NCBI GenBank assembly: GCA_045534635.1 | Contig: JAZSKB010000038.1 | Span: 1 to 64,000, forward strand | DNA from: UBA1205 sp045534635 | Lineage (GTDB): Bacteria > Bacteroidota > Bacteroidia > Bacteroidales > WCHB1-69 | Direction: 5' to 3' | Length of the DNA stretch: 64,000 nucleotides | Shown: positions 1 through 8,152 of the stretch, one piece after another | Layout: every line of letters begins with the position of its first letter | Position numbering within the stretch: position 1 is the first letter of the stretch | Notes under the pieces: generated by a model | What the model was told of the DNA's origin: nothing | Databases searched by the model: none | The model's input: only the letters and a program-made list of their open reading frames with translations | Position numbers and translations under genes: made by a program

Positions 1-57
1 GGGGTTTGGTTCTATTTGTATATGATTTATTATGCTCTTTGGACCATAAGTTTTTTG

Positions 58-88
58 CGTTTTGGCAAAAGTTTCTTTTGCCAAAACG
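58..88 (+). terminator. Rho-independent terminator of an upstream gene outside the window
   Basis: A perfect 14-bp inverted repeat (arms 58-71 and 75-88) with a 3-nt TTT loop is followed by a T-run on the plus strand. It probably ends a plus-strand transcript that starts before the window. The arms could also work on the minus strand, where a shorter T-run follows, but no minus-strand gene ends here. Confidence 0.7.
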
Positions 89-491
89 ATTTTTTGAGGT
101 TTAAGGAGATTTACCCCCCCCGCAATTCGCTGAAAATCAAGCAATTACAAGCAATTTCTGCAAAAATCACAGAAAAGAACAAAGAAAATCTTATCTTTAT
201 TACTTGTTTGAAGTAATTTCTCTTAAAAGCCGATATTTTTTCTTTCGTTTCCATCTCTAATTTTGTTTTGCAATAATTGCAGTTTCCTATTGTTTTATTT
301 ATGTTATCTTCTGTTTTCTCTTTTATCTTTTTATTTTGTTCACTTATATTTAAAATTTTCTGCAAAAATACAAAAATTTTTAATACAAACAAAAAAATGA
401 AACTTTTTTTACTTTTTTTTATTAAAACACTGTTAAACAGTGAGAAAAAAATTATATTTCTTTTTTCCAACAATCTTATTAATATTTTTAC
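89..491. other. AT-rich stretch with no supported gene
   Basis: About 400 bases between the terminator and the promoter of the importer operon. The open frames on both strands encode low-complexity Phe/Lys/Ile-rich sequence without recognisable motifs, which is what random AT-rich DNA gives. I see no RNA gene here and no conserved B12-box that would support a cobalamin riboswitch. Confidence 0.6.
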
Positions 492-499
492 TATTTTTG
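492..499 (+). promoter_or_regulatory. Bacteroidota -7 promoter box of the importer operon
   Basis: TATTTTTG matches the TAnnTTTG -7 consensus and lies 14 nt before the ATG of the substrate-binding protein, implying a very short leader. No clear -33 TTG box is visible. Confidence 0.55.
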
Positions 500-513
500 C
501 ATTTTTATAAAAA

Positions 514-1650
514 ATGAAAGAATTAAAAATAGTTATAATTTGTTTGTTCTCGTTGCAATTTTGCATTTCTTGTCAAAATGGAAAAATTATTGATAATGAA
601 GATAATATATATCCAGATTCGACAATGAAAGTGAAATATGCACAAGGTTTTTCAGTAGATTATTTTCCTGATTATAAGCGAGTTCGTATATTTAATCCTT
701 GGCAAAAAGGAGAAATATTGAACACTTATTATCTTGTAAATCAAAAAGAAATAGTTACCCCAGATAAGGTCAATACATTGGTAGTACCTTTGCAATCATT
801 GGGCGTAACTTCGTGTACACACTTGGAATTTCTAAATATGATAGGAGCAACAAATTGTATAACAGGAATTTGTTCTCCAGAATTGGTGTATTCACCATTA
901 GTAAAAAGTCGTTATCAAGCAAAAAAGATTGTTAATTTAGGCGATGCGTTCAATGTAAATATGGAATGTTTATTGGCATTACACCCCGAAGCATTGATGT
1001 TGGCAAGTTATAATCAACAAGATGAAAATACGAAACGCTTAATTTCTTCAGGTATTCCATTGATTTATAATAATGAATGGACAGAATCAACAATTTTGGC
1101 ACGTGCAGAATGGTTGAAATTGGTGGCAACTTTTTTCAATCAAGAACAATTGGCAGATAGTTTATTCAACAATATCGAATTTCAATATTTAGAAGCCTTA
1201 CAAATAGCACAAAAATTGAAATATCGTCCCACAATAGTATTAGGAGGAAATTTTAAAGGAACTTGGTATATGCCGGGAGGGAAAAGTTATATGGCTCAAC
1301 TTTTTGCCGATGCTGGTTGCGATTATTATTACAAAAATGATACCAATACAGGAAGTTTACCACTAAATTTTGAAATGGTATTAAGCCAATTTGCACAAGC
1401 AGATTATTGGTTAAATGCTCCTGTTGCAACAATAGAAGAATTGTTTGCTATGGACGAACGACATCAACTTTTTAAAGCAGCAAAAAATAGAAAAGTTTTT
1501 GGATTTTTTGCACGAACAAACGAAAATGCTAACGATTTTTGGGAAAGTGCAATTGCTTATCCTGATAAAATACTTAAAGATGTAATTTGGGCAATTTCTC
1601 CTGAGTTAATGCAAGATTATAAACCAGTGTATATCAAAAAATTAGAATAA
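514..1650 (+). CDS. ABC transporter substrate-binding lipoprotein (BtuF/FecB type)
   Basis: The 378-residue protein starts with a lipoprotein signal (hydrophobic run ending in the lipobox FCISC, Cys at about 20), so it should be membrane-anchored on the periplasmic side. The body fits the two-lobed periplasmic binding fold of the BtuF/FecB/TroA class: a segment around residues 88-110 places the ligand among GATN-type loops, and the LGG...GTWYMPGGKSYMAQLFADAG segment is typical of Bacteroidota corrinoid/siderophore/heme binding proteins. It is the first gene of a three-gene operon, with a 1-nt gap to the permease gene. The substrate cannot be told from sequence; a PduO-type cobalamin adenosyltransferase elsewhere in the window makes a corrinoid plausible but does not prove it. 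Confidence 0.85.
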   Translation: MKELKIVIICLFSLQFCISCQNGKIIDNEDNIYPDSTMKVKYAQGFSVDYFPDYKRVRIFNPWQKGEILNTYYLVNQKEIVTPDKVNTLVVPLQSLGVTSCTHLEFLNMIGATNCITGICSPELVYSPLVKSRYQAKKIVNLGDAFNVNMECLLALHPEALMLASYNQQDENTKRLISSGIPLIYNNEWTESTILARAEWLKLVATFFNQEQLADSLFNNIEFQYLEALQIAQKLKYRPTIVLGGNFKGTWYMPGGKSYMAQLFADAGCDYYYKNDTNTGSLPLNFEMVLSQFAQADYWLNAPVATIEELFAMDERHQLFKAAKNRKVFGFFARTNENANDFWESAIAYPDKILKDVIWAISPELMQDYKPVYIKKLE

Positions 1651-1651
1651 A

Positions 1652-2632
1652 ATGCAAAAGAATATTTTTATTTTTATTGGGTTAACAATATTGGTAGGTA
1701 TTCTTTTTATTATAGACTTAATTTTTGGAAGTGTAAACATACCATTGAATGCCATTTTCAGCGATGATGATATTGTTCGTAATATCGTTATAAATTTTCG
1801 ATTGCCCAAAGCATTGACCGCAGTAGTAGTGGGAGCGGCAATTTCAGTTGCGGGCTTGTTGATGCAAACATTGTTTCGTAATCCTTTAGCGGGACCTTAT
1901 GTATTGGGTGTAAGTTCTGGAGCAAGTTTAGGAGTAGCCGTTTTCATTTTAACGGGAATGACCTTTCCAATATTTTTTGTTCAAAATGGTTGGGGATTGG
2001 TTGTATCTGCTATTTTGGGAGCAATTTTGGTTTTACTATTGGTATTAGCGGTTTCTTTTCGTGTTCGACAATCGGTTTCTTTGCTTATTGTTGGCATTAT
2101 GTTTGGACAAATTGCAGGTTCTTTGGTTACTATTTTGCAAAATGGAAGCAATCCCGATGCATTGAAATTATTTGTTGTATGGACATTTGGTAGCCTTTCT
2201 GCGGTATCGTGGACATATATGAGTGTAATGTTCCCTTTAATAATAATCGGTTTGATTATTGCTTTTTCTCTTCAAAAAACACTTAATGGAATGCTTTTAG
2301 GAGAAAATTATGCTCAAGGTTTGGGAATAAATATAGCCAAAACAAGATTATGGATTATAATTGCCGTAGCACTTTTAGCAGGAGCAACTACCGCTTTTAC
2401 AGGTCCTATCGCATTTATTGGAATTGCTGTACCTCATTTGGTTCGAGGTTTGTTTCATACTTCAGACCATCGAATTACAATAATCGGTACGATATTGTGT
2501 GGGGCTGGATTGTTATTGTTGTGTGATATCGCAACACAATTGCCAACAAATGGTTACACTTTACCTATCAACGCAGTAAGTGCATTGGTTGGTGCCCCAA
2601 TTATTATTTGGATTATTTTAAAACAAAAATAA
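1652..2632 (+). CDS. FecCD/BtuC-family ABC transporter permease
   Basis: This 326-residue polytopic inner-membrane protein has about ten hydrophobic segments and family-typical sequence: the FRLPKALTAVVVGAA motif near residue 48, GLLMQTLFRNPLAGPYVLGVSSGASLG near 67-93, and the cytoplasmic coupling segment GPIAFIGIAVPHLVRGL near residues 251-267. It forms the translocation channel for the substrate delivered by the upstream lipoprotein. Its stop codon overlaps the start of the ATPase gene by one base (TAATG), a clear sign of translational coupling. The length is normal for the family. Confidence 0.93.
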   Translation: MQKNIFIFIGLTILVGILFIIDLIFGSVNIPLNAIFSDDDIVRNIVINFRLPKALTAVVVGAAISVAGLLMQTLFRNPLAGPYVLGVSSGASLGVAVFILTGMTFPIFFVQNGWGLVVSAILGAILVLLLVLAVSFRVRQSVSLLIVGIMFGQIAGSLVTILQNGSNPDALKLFVVWTFGSLSAVSWTYMSVMFPLIIIGLIIAFSLQKTLNGMLLGENYAQGLGINIAKTRLWIIIAVALLAGATTAFTGPIAFIGIAVPHLVRGLFHTSDHRITIIGTILCGAGLLLLCDIATQLPTNGYTLPINAVSALVGAPIIIWIILKQK

Positions 2633-3588
2633 TGAAATTACAAACCCAACATTTAACTATTGGATACGGGAACAAAAAAATACAACAAAATTTATCTTTA
2701 CAAGCAAATGCTGGAGATTTAATTTGTTTGATAGGTATCAATGGTGCTGGAAAGTCAACATTGTTGCATACTTTGGCAGGACTATTAAAACCAATAACAG
2801 GGAAAGTATTATTGAATGGAAAAAGTGTTCACGCATTGAGCAATTACGAACGTTCTACATTGTTTTCTTTGGTTCTTACCGATGCTATTGTTGTAGATAA
2901 AATGTCGGTGTACGATTTGGTAGCAATGGGTCGTTTACCATATACAAATTGGTTAGGCTACTTATCTCAAAATGACAAAAATATAATTTACAATTCTTTG
3001 CAACAAGTCAATCTTTTACATAAAAAAGATGCTTATATTTCTCAAATTTCCGATGGAGAAAAACAACGAGCAATTATAGCCAAAGCCTTGGCACAAGATA
3101 CTCCATTGGTATTGTTAGATGAATCTACGGCTCATTTGGATTTGCCCAATAGAATAGAGGTAATGTTGTTATTACGTCGATTGTCGGTCAATACACGTAA
3201 AACTTTTATTTTGTCAACTCATGAATTAGATTTGGCTTTGCAAATGGCAGATAAAATATGGTTGATGACCACCGAAGGTGTACATGTTGGGATTCCTGAA
3301 GATTTAATGTTATCTGGTATTTTTCAGCAAGTTTTTGGAAGTAATGCTTATCATTTCGATGAAAATGATGGTCATTGTAAAATTAATCATATCAAGGGAA
3401 CTTTACAAGTACAAATCAATGGAGAAAATACGGCTGCAAAATGGTTGTGTAAAGCATTGATACGCTGTGGAATTGAAGTAATTCCGCAAGCCGATATTGT
3501 TATTTCAGCAGAAGAACAAGGTTTTGAATATAAAGGAAAGAAAATCAAAACAATAGAAGAAGTTTTGAATTTATTGATGTATTATTAA
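2632..3588 (+). CDS. ABC transporter ATP-binding protein (BtuD/FecE type)
   Basis: The 318-residue ATPase powers the importer. Walker A is GINGAGKST (about residues 36-44), the signature is ISDGEKQRA, Walker B is LVLLDES and the H-loop is LSTHE. I start it at 2632, where ATG overlaps the permease stop; an in-frame ATG 24 bases upstream lies inside the permease gene and adds eight unconserved residues. The nucleotide-binding domain ends near residue 240. The last 75 or so residues form an extra C-terminal extension, seen in Bacteroidota relatives of this class, whose role is unknown. Confidence 0.92.
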   Translation: MKLQTQHLTIGYGNKKIQQNLSLQANAGDLICLIGINGAGKSTLLHTLAGLLKPITGKVLLNGKSVHALSNYERSTLFSLVLTDAIVVDKMSVYDLVAMGRLPYTNWLGYLSQNDKNIIYNSLQQVNLLHKKDAYISQISDGEKQRAIIAKALAQDTPLVLLDESTAHLDLPNRIEVMLLLRRLSVNTRKTFILSTHELDLALQMADKIWLMTTEGVHVGIPEDLMLSGIFQQVFGSNAYHFDENDGHCKINHIKGTLQVQINGENTAAKWLCKALIRCGIEVIPQADIVISAEEQGFEYKGKKIKTIEEVLNLLMYY

Positions 3589-3610
3589 AATACAATTGTT
3601 TTTGTTTAAT

Positions 3611-4132
3611 TTATAATAAATATTTTTTATCTTGTCGAGAAGTTGTTATTGCTTCGGAAAAGTTATTGTAAAACAACTTATTTATTTGATTTTTATCAAT
3701 AAAATTATTTTTTAAAGAAAAAAATATTTTACATAGATGTTCATTGGAATAAGGTTGTAAATGTTCAATATACGAAGTAGGTTGTATTGTAATATTATTT
3801 TGAGAAATAGAACTATCTTTACTTTGAGGTTTTAGAGAAACTCTATTTTGTCGAAGATTGTAACTAACAACATAAACATTTTCGGTAGGACGAAGATTCA
3901 ATTTAGAGGTAACCGTACTATGTTGATTGTTGTTTAAAACAATTTTTACAATATAATTTCCGCGTTGTAAATCGCTAATGTGTATAGAATCTACAGGGTC
4001 TCCATTTTTACGAATATTATTTAAATAGAGCCAAAATTTTTCATCATTTTTTGCAACAACCGTTAAAGACATTTGAGCAAAAAGCACATAAGATAACGTA
4101 AAAAACAAAGAAAACAAAAATAACTTTTTCAT
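3611..4132 (-). CDS. Small secreted protein, DUF4476-like
   Basis: This 173-residue protein has a clean signal peptide (MKKLFLFSLFFTLSYVLFAQ), so it is probably exported. I chose the ATG before MKK; an ATG three codons upstream is also possible. The N-terminal part, with FWLYLNNIRKN and a PVDSIHISDLQRGNYIVKIVL segment, is the short beta-sandwich that precedes DUF4476 in many Bacteroidota secreted proteins. The C-terminal 60 residues may be a shortened DUF4476. It follows mreB on the same strand but a strong terminator lies between them. Function unknown. Confidence 0.7.
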   Translation of the reverse strand: MKKLFLFSLFFTLSYVLFAQMSLTVVAKNDEKFWLYLNNIRKNGDPVDSIHISDLQRGNYIVKIVLNNNQHSTVTSKLNLRPTENVYVVSYNLRQNRVSLKPQSKDSSISQNNITIQPTSYIEHLQPYSNEHLCKIFFSLKNNFIDKNQINKLFYNNFSEAITTSRQDKKYLL

Positions 4133-4146
4133 AATCAACATTTTAA

Positions 4147-4174
4147 AAACACTCCCAAAAATTTGGGAGTGTTT
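4147..4174 (-). terminator. Terminator downstream of mreB
   Basis: A perfect inverted repeat (AAACACTCCCAAA at 4147-4159 and its complement at 4162-4174) lies between the mreB stop and the next minus-strand start. On the minus strand it is followed by TTAAAA after a T-stretch. It should end the purH-mreB transcript. Confidence 0.75.
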
Positions 4175-4189
4175 AATTTATATTATAAA

Positions 4190-5215
4190 TTATTTTTTCA
4201 AGAAAGTGAAACCATCAAAATTTTTCAAAGCGATAGCGGTACCTCTGGCAACTGCTCTTAATGGATCTTCAGCGATATGCACATCAAGTTTGGTTTTTTG
4301 TTGAATACGTTTGTCAAGACCTCTCAATAGAGCACCACCACCAGCCAACCAAATACCCGATTCATAAATATCGGCAGACAATTCAGCAGGTGTTTGTTCC
4401 AAAGCATTCAATACAGCCACTTCCACTTGAGAAATAGAAGAGTCTAAAGCAATTGCAATTTCTTGATGAGAAACCATCAACGCTTTTGGAATACCAGTAA
4501 CAAGGTCTCGTCCTCTAACTTCGTAAGGAGCAGGAGGATTGTCAATGTCAGGAGTTGCTGCACCGATATTCATTTTTATCAATTCGGCAGTACGTTTCCC
4601 GATAGAGATATTATGTTCTTTTCGCATATAATCTTCAATATCGCTATTGAATTCATCACCAGCGGTTTTGATAGATTTGTTGCTAATAATACCACCTAAG
4701 GCTATTACAGCAATTTCACTCGTACCTCCACCAATATCAACAACCATATTTCCTTTTGATTCTAAAACATTTAATCCAATACCGATAGCAGCAGCCATAG
4801 GTTCGTGAATCAATCGAATTTCTTTAGCCCCTGCTTGTTCAGCAGAATCTCTAACAGCCCTTTCTTCTACTTCGGTAATACCAGAAGGGATACATACTAC
4901 CATTTTTAAAGAAGGAGGTAATAACAATCGTTGTTGCTGATTGGTTTTACGCAAAAATTCGATTATCATCATTTCAGCGGCTTGAAAATCTGCAATAACA
5001 CCATCTTTTAGAGGACGAATTACTTTAATATCATCAGGCGTTCTACCTTCCATTAACAACGCTTTACTACCAACGGCTTCCAATTTATGAGTATTTCTAT
5101 TAATAGCAATAATAGAAGGTTCATCAACAACTACTTTATCATTATGAATGATTAAAGTATTTGCCGTTCCGAGGTCAATAGCGATTTCTTTTGAAAGAAA
5201 TGAAAAAAATCCCAT
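4190..5215 (-). CDS. mreB: Rod shape-determining protein MreB
   Basis: This bacterial actin directs lateral cell-wall synthesis. The 341-residue protein has the full set of actin-fold motifs: phosphate-1 DLGTANT (residues 14-20), the HEP motif with catalytic Glu138, phosphate-2 DIGGGTSE (160-167), and the adenosine motif AGGGALLRGL (291-300). The amphipathic N-terminus (MGFFSFLSKEIAID) probably touches the membrane. It lies 22 bp after purH on the same strand, the usual Bacteroidota arrangement. The usual next gene, mreC, is absent; a terminator follows instead. It is a useful reference for the cut-down MreB-like protein at 10690-11298. Confidence 0.97.
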   Translation of the reverse strand: MGFFSFLSKEIAIDLGTANTLIIHNDKVVVDEPSIIAINRNTHKLEAVGSKALLMEGRTPDDIKVIRPLKDGVIADFQAAEMMIIEFLRKTNQQQRLLLPPSLKMVVCIPSGITEVEERAVRDSAEQAGAKEIRLIHEPMAAAIGIGLNVLESKGNMVVDIGGGTSEIAVIALGGIISNKSIKTAGDEFNSDIEDYMRKEHNISIGKRTAELIKMNIGAATPDIDNPPAPYEVRGRDLVTGIPKALMVSHQEIAIALDSSISQVEVAVLNALEQTPAELSADIYESGIWLAGGGALLRGLDKRIQQKTKLDVHIAEDPLRAVARGTAIALKNFDGFTFLKK

Positions 5216-5237
5216 AGTTATTTAATTTTATTTATTA

Positions 5238-6722
5238 TTAATGTTTAAAATGTCTAAATCCTGTAAATATCATAGGAATATCGGCATTGTTACAAGCCTC
5301 AATAGATTCTTGGTCTCTCACAGAACCTCCGGGCTGTATAATAGCAGATATACCTGCTTGTGCTGCAATAGTTACGCAGTCGCTAAAAGGGAAAAAAGCA
5401 TCAGAAGCCATTACCGCACCATGAAGGTCAACACCAAAATGATGGGCTTTTTCTATTGCTTGTTTAAGAGCGTCAACTCGAGAAGTTTGACCCATTCCAG
5501 AAGCTAATAATTGTTTATTTTTTACTAAAACAATAGCATTAGATTTGGTATGTTTTACAAGTTTGTTTGCAAAAAACAAGTCGTCAATTTGTGAAGATGT
5601 TGGACGCTTTTGGGTTGGATAAGAAAGATTTTCAATATTTTCTAAACTAATATCTCTATCTTGTTCTATTTTTCCATTGAGCAAACTGCGGTATTGTTTA
5701 GCAGGCAAATCGAATTTTTTTTGTTTTAACAAAATACGATTTTTTTTAGATTCCAATATTTTTAAAGCCTCTTCGTGAAAATCAGGTGCGATGAGTACTT
5801 CAAAGAAAATTTTATTGATTTCTTCAGCAACAATAGCATCAATAGGAGCATTGCAAATAAGAATGCCACCAAAAGCAGAAACTGGGTCTCCGGCTAAAGC
5901 ATCTTTCCATGCTTGAAGTAAATTATCTCGTTGTGCTACTCCGCAAGCATTATTATGTTTGATAATAGCAAAAGCATATTTATCCATATCGTGCATTAAA
6001 GCAACAGCGGAATCTATATCTAACAAATTGTTGTATGAAATTTCTTTGCCATGCAATTGGTCAAAATAATCAGATGTATTTCCGTGATATACAGCAGTTT
6101 GATGTGGATTTTCGCCATATCGTAAAGTTGTTTTTTCTGAAGAAAAATAATCTGATATTGCACTATCGTAATGTGAAGACACTTTAAAACAATATCCCGC
6201 AAAACGATGTCTTTCTTCTAAAGTTGTAGCACCTTTTCCTTTTTGCAATAAGTCAATTATATCTTGATAATAATCACGAGAAGGAACGCAAATAACATCT
6301 GCAAAATTTTTGGCAGCCGCACGAATTAAAGAAATACCACCAATATCTATTTTTTCGATAATCTCTTGTTGTTCAGAAGTTTGTTTGAGCGTCTCTTCAA
6401 AAGGATAAAGGTCAACTATAATCAAATCAATAGGAGGAATATTATATTTTTGTGCTTGTTGTAAATCTTCGTTATTATCTCTTCTGTAGAGAATACCGCC
6501 CATAACTGTTGGATGTAAAGTTTTAACTCTTCCTCCAAAAATAGAAGGATATCCTGTTAATGTTTCTATTGCTGTAGCAGAAACACCTATTTTTTGCAAA
6601 TAGTCGAATGTACCTCCTGTAGAAAAAATATTGATATTCAATTCTTGTAACGCTTTTGCGATAATGTCAATTTTTTCTTTGTTGTAAACGGTAATTAATG
6701 CGTTTTGTATCTGTTTGACCAT
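5238..6722 (-). CDS. purH: Bifunctional purine biosynthesis protein PurH
   Basis: PurH carries out the last two steps of IMP synthesis: formylation of AICAR (C-terminal domain) and ring closure by IMP cyclohydrolase (N-terminal domain). The 494-residue protein shows the N-terminal IMP cyclohydrolase fold (LISVY-like start, ISTGGT, GRVKTLHP at about residues 63-72) and the transformylase signature LRYGENPHQ near residue 200, with IKHNNACG carrying the catalytic Lys-His pair and the C-terminal GGSVRDQE segment. The length is slightly below the usual 510-530 but no motif is missing. It probably heads the purH-mreB operon. I see no convincing -7 box; TAACTTTA at some distance upstream is a weak candidate. 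Confidence 0.96.
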   Translation of the reverse strand: MVKQIQNALITVYNKEKIDIIAKALQELNINIFSTGGTFDYLQKIGVSATAIETLTGYPSIFGGRVKTLHPTVMGGILYRRDNNEDLQQAQKYNIPPIDLIIVDLYPFEETLKQTSEQQEIIEKIDIGGISLIRAAAKNFADVICVPSRDYYQDIIDLLQKGKGATTLEERHRFAGYCFKVSSHYDSAISDYFSSEKTTLRYGENPHQTAVYHGNTSDYFDQLHGKEISYNNLLDIDSAVALMHDMDKYAFAIIKHNNACGVAQRDNLLQAWKDALAGDPVSAFGGILICNAPIDAIVAEEINKIFFEVLIAPDFHEEALKILESKKNRILLKQKKFDLPAKQYRSLLNGKIEQDRDISLENIENLSYPTQKRPTSSQIDDLFFANKLVKHTKSNAIVLVKNKQLLASGMGQTSRVDALKQAIEKAHHFGVDLHGAVMASDAFFPFSDCVTIAAQAGISAIIQPGGSVRDQESIEACNNADIPMIFTGFRHFKH

Positions 6723-6984
6723 AATGAAATTTTTCTAAAAAAACTGTCTTTATAAACAACTAATTATCTGCAACTTATAAAGTTACAAATATTGTAATAT
6801 ATTTTTGCAAAAATAATAAAAATTGTATTACGATTAAGCATTTTTTACAAAAAAATTGCATTGTGATAATGTAAAAATAAAAAAGAGTTCTCCAAAATAT
6901 TAGACGAAACTCCATCCCTCCTAATATTTCTCAAAATAAATTAATATTCTATTTAAGAAAAAACTATTCATTCTATTAAAAACC
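6723..6984. other. AT-rich intergenic region at the left border of the accessory island
   Basis: Divergent region between purH and the WYL gene. It holds two copies of a 17-bp palindromic repeat (annotated separately) and otherwise only A/T tracts. No integrase, att-like repeat or tRNA end is visible, so the exact island border cannot be set. Confidence 0.5.
6824..6873. repeat. Two copies of a palindromic TGCAT-N7-ATGCA repeat (left cluster)
   Basis: Imperfect copies at 6824-6840 (TGTAT-N7-AAGCA) and 6857-6873 (TGCAT-N7-ATGTA), 33 bp apart. They match three copies at 8016-8096 on the other side of the WYL gene, including the flanking T-runs. The stretch 6824-6873 aligns over most of its length with 8048-8096. 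Confidence 0.6.
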
Positions 6985-7003
6985 TATGCAAAATTATCGC
7001 ATA
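6985..7003 (+). promoter_or_regulatory. Operator-like inverted repeat TATGC-N9-GCATA, distal site of the WYL promoter
   Basis: Perfect 5-bp arms around a 9-nt spacer. The same structure, with similar spacer sequence, lies in three other island promoters (13034-13052, 14079-14097, 14870-14888). Here it sits 31 bp, about three helical turns, upstream of a degenerate second copy at 7016-7034. Confidence 0.75.
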
Positions 7004-7015
7004 TTTTTTTAAAAC

Positions 7016-7034
7016 AATACCATAATTTTTCATA
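7016..7034 (+). promoter_or_regulatory. Degenerate promoter-proximal operator copy before the WYL gene
   Basis: Seventeen of 21 positions of 7016-7036 match the operator region of the AAA+ gene (read on its own strand). The site ends exactly 9 nt before the -7 box, the same register as the three other island promoters. Confidence 0.55.
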
Positions 7035-7043
7035 GTTAATGCT

Positions 7044-7051
7044 TATCTTTG
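7044..7051 (+). promoter_or_regulatory. -7 promoter box of the WYL regulator gene
   Basis: TATCTTTG is a perfect TAnnTTTG box. It places transcription start near 7058, and this argues for translation from the ATG at 7072 rather than from the ATG at 7039, which lies upstream of the box. Confidence 0.75.
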
Positions 7052-7071
7052 CAAACTCAAATATTCAAAAT

Positions 7072-7998
7072 ATGATACAAGAGTTAATAAAACGTTATAT
7101 CTGGTTGATTGACACTGTTGCAAAAACAAGGGATGAAGGAATCAGCTATCAACAAATTAACGACAAATGGCAAAAATCCCCACTTTCGGACGGAAGTCCG
7201 TATCCGTGGCGGACCTTTCAAAATCACAGAGAACGTGTGGAATACATTTTCGGAATAGAAATAAAATGCCGTAAATCTGAAAATGTTTATTACATTGAGG
7301 ACGATGATGAACTGAAAAACACCAAAGGATTTCAAAAATGGATGTTGGAAACCATTTCTATCAACAATACCATTGAAGAATATCACTCCTTACGCAGCCG
7401 TATTTTGCTGGATCATGTTCCTTCCGGACAAAAATATCTGCACGACATACTGCAAGCCATGCAAGAAAATCATAAAATCATGTTCTACTACCGTCCTTAC
7501 TGGTGGGATAAGAAAGAACCTGTCAATGTTTTTGATTTTGAACCCTTTGCTTTGAAAATGTTTAAAAAACGCTGGTATGTTTTAGGAAAATACGAAGGCG
7601 GCGAAATGAAAATTTATTCTTTGGACCGTTTTGAAGATATAGACATTTCCGAAGACACTTTCTCTATGCCCGAAGATTTTGATGCAGAAGACTTTTTTAA
7701 AGACTTTTTAGGCATCATTATCGACCAAGAGGCAAAAACGGAAAACATCGTCTTGAAAGTAAGTGCCTACCAAGCCAACTATTTTCGGTCTTTGCCGCTA
7801 CATAGCAGCCAACAGGAGACAGAACGCAATGAGCACTATTCGCTTTTTTCCTACCGCTTGAAACCCACTTTTGATTTTATGCAGGAACTGCTTTCCCATG
7901 GCAGTACCGTGGAAGTGCTCCAACCACTCTCTTTAAGAAAAGATATAGCAGACGAAATACGCGAAATGGCAAAACATTATCAAACAAGGAAGAAATGA
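7072..7998 (+). CDS. WYL-domain transcriptional regulator
   Basis: This 308-residue protein has an N-terminal winged helix-turn-helix (residues 1-80, with GISYQQINDKW and RTFQNHRERVEYIFGIEI), then a WYL domain (about 125-215) in which KRWYVLGKYEGG and IYSLDRFEDI are the recognisable strands, and a C-terminal WCX-like extension. WYL regulators sense nucleic-acid-type ligands, and several control phage-defence loci. It is the only plus-strand gene of the island and is divergent to the controlled units. Two copies of the TATGC-N9-GCATA operator precede it, which suggests autoregulation. I start it at 7072 because the -7 box at 7044-7051 excludes the earlier ATG. Its function as regulator of the island is inferred, not shown. 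Confidence 0.85.
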   Translation: MIQELIKRYIWLIDTVAKTRDEGISYQQINDKWQKSPLSDGSPYPWRTFQNHRERVEYIFGIEIKCRKSENVYYIEDDDELKNTKGFQKWMLETISINNTIEEYHSLRSRILLDHVPSGQKYLHDILQAMQENHKIMFYYRPYWWDKKEPVNVFDFEPFALKMFKKRWYVLGKYEGGEMKIYSLDRFEDIDISEDTFSMPEDFDAEDFFKDFLGIIIDQEAKTENIVLKVSAYQANYFRSLPLHSSQQETERNEHYSLFSYRLKPTFDFMQELLSHGSTVEVLQPLSLRKDIADEIREMAKHYQTRKK

Positions 7999-8015
7999 AT
8001 AAAAGTAGCAAAAAT

Positions 8016-8096
8016 TGCATTACGACCGTGCAAAATTTTGAAAAAATTGCACGATGGCTAAGCATTTTTTAAGAAAATTTGCATTACGACCATGCA
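8016..8096. repeat. Three tandem 32-bp units with a TGCAT-N7-ATGCA palindrome (right cluster)
   Basis: Palindromes at 8016-8032, 8048-8064 and 8080-8096, spaced 32 bp apart, with T/A-rich linkers. The first and third share the core TTACGACC; the middle one is more diverged. Together with the two copies at 6824-6873 they bracket the WYL gene. They are too short and too similar in their linkers to be a CRISPR array. Confidence 0.65.
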
Positions 8097-8113
8097 CTTT
8101 TTTGTAAAAAAAA

Positions 8114-8136
8114 TAGGCGGAAGTATGTTCCGCCTA
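8114..8136. terminator. Bidirectional terminator between the WYL gene and the PD-(D/E)XK operon
   Basis: A perfect 9-bp stem (TAGGCGGAA at 8114-8122, complement at 8128-8136) closes a 5-nt loop, with A-tracts on the left that give a T-run on the minus strand. It lies between convergent genes. Confidence 0.75.
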
Positions 8137-8152
8137 AAAGTATTGTTACCGC

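Noticed and set aside
200..513. Cobalamin riboswitch before the importer operon
   Set aside because: No conserved B12-box or long structured leader is visible, and the -7 box leaves a leader of only a few nucleotides.
111..566. Open frame of about 150 codons on the minus strand
   Set aside because: Its product is low-complexity Phe/Lys/Ile-rich sequence, it overlaps the importer promoter and the lipoprotein start, and it lies in a poly-T-rich region.
6824..8096. CRISPR array formed by the 17-bp repeats
   Set aside because: The repeats are short and imperfect, the linkers resemble each other and are only 15-16 nt long, and no cas gene is near.
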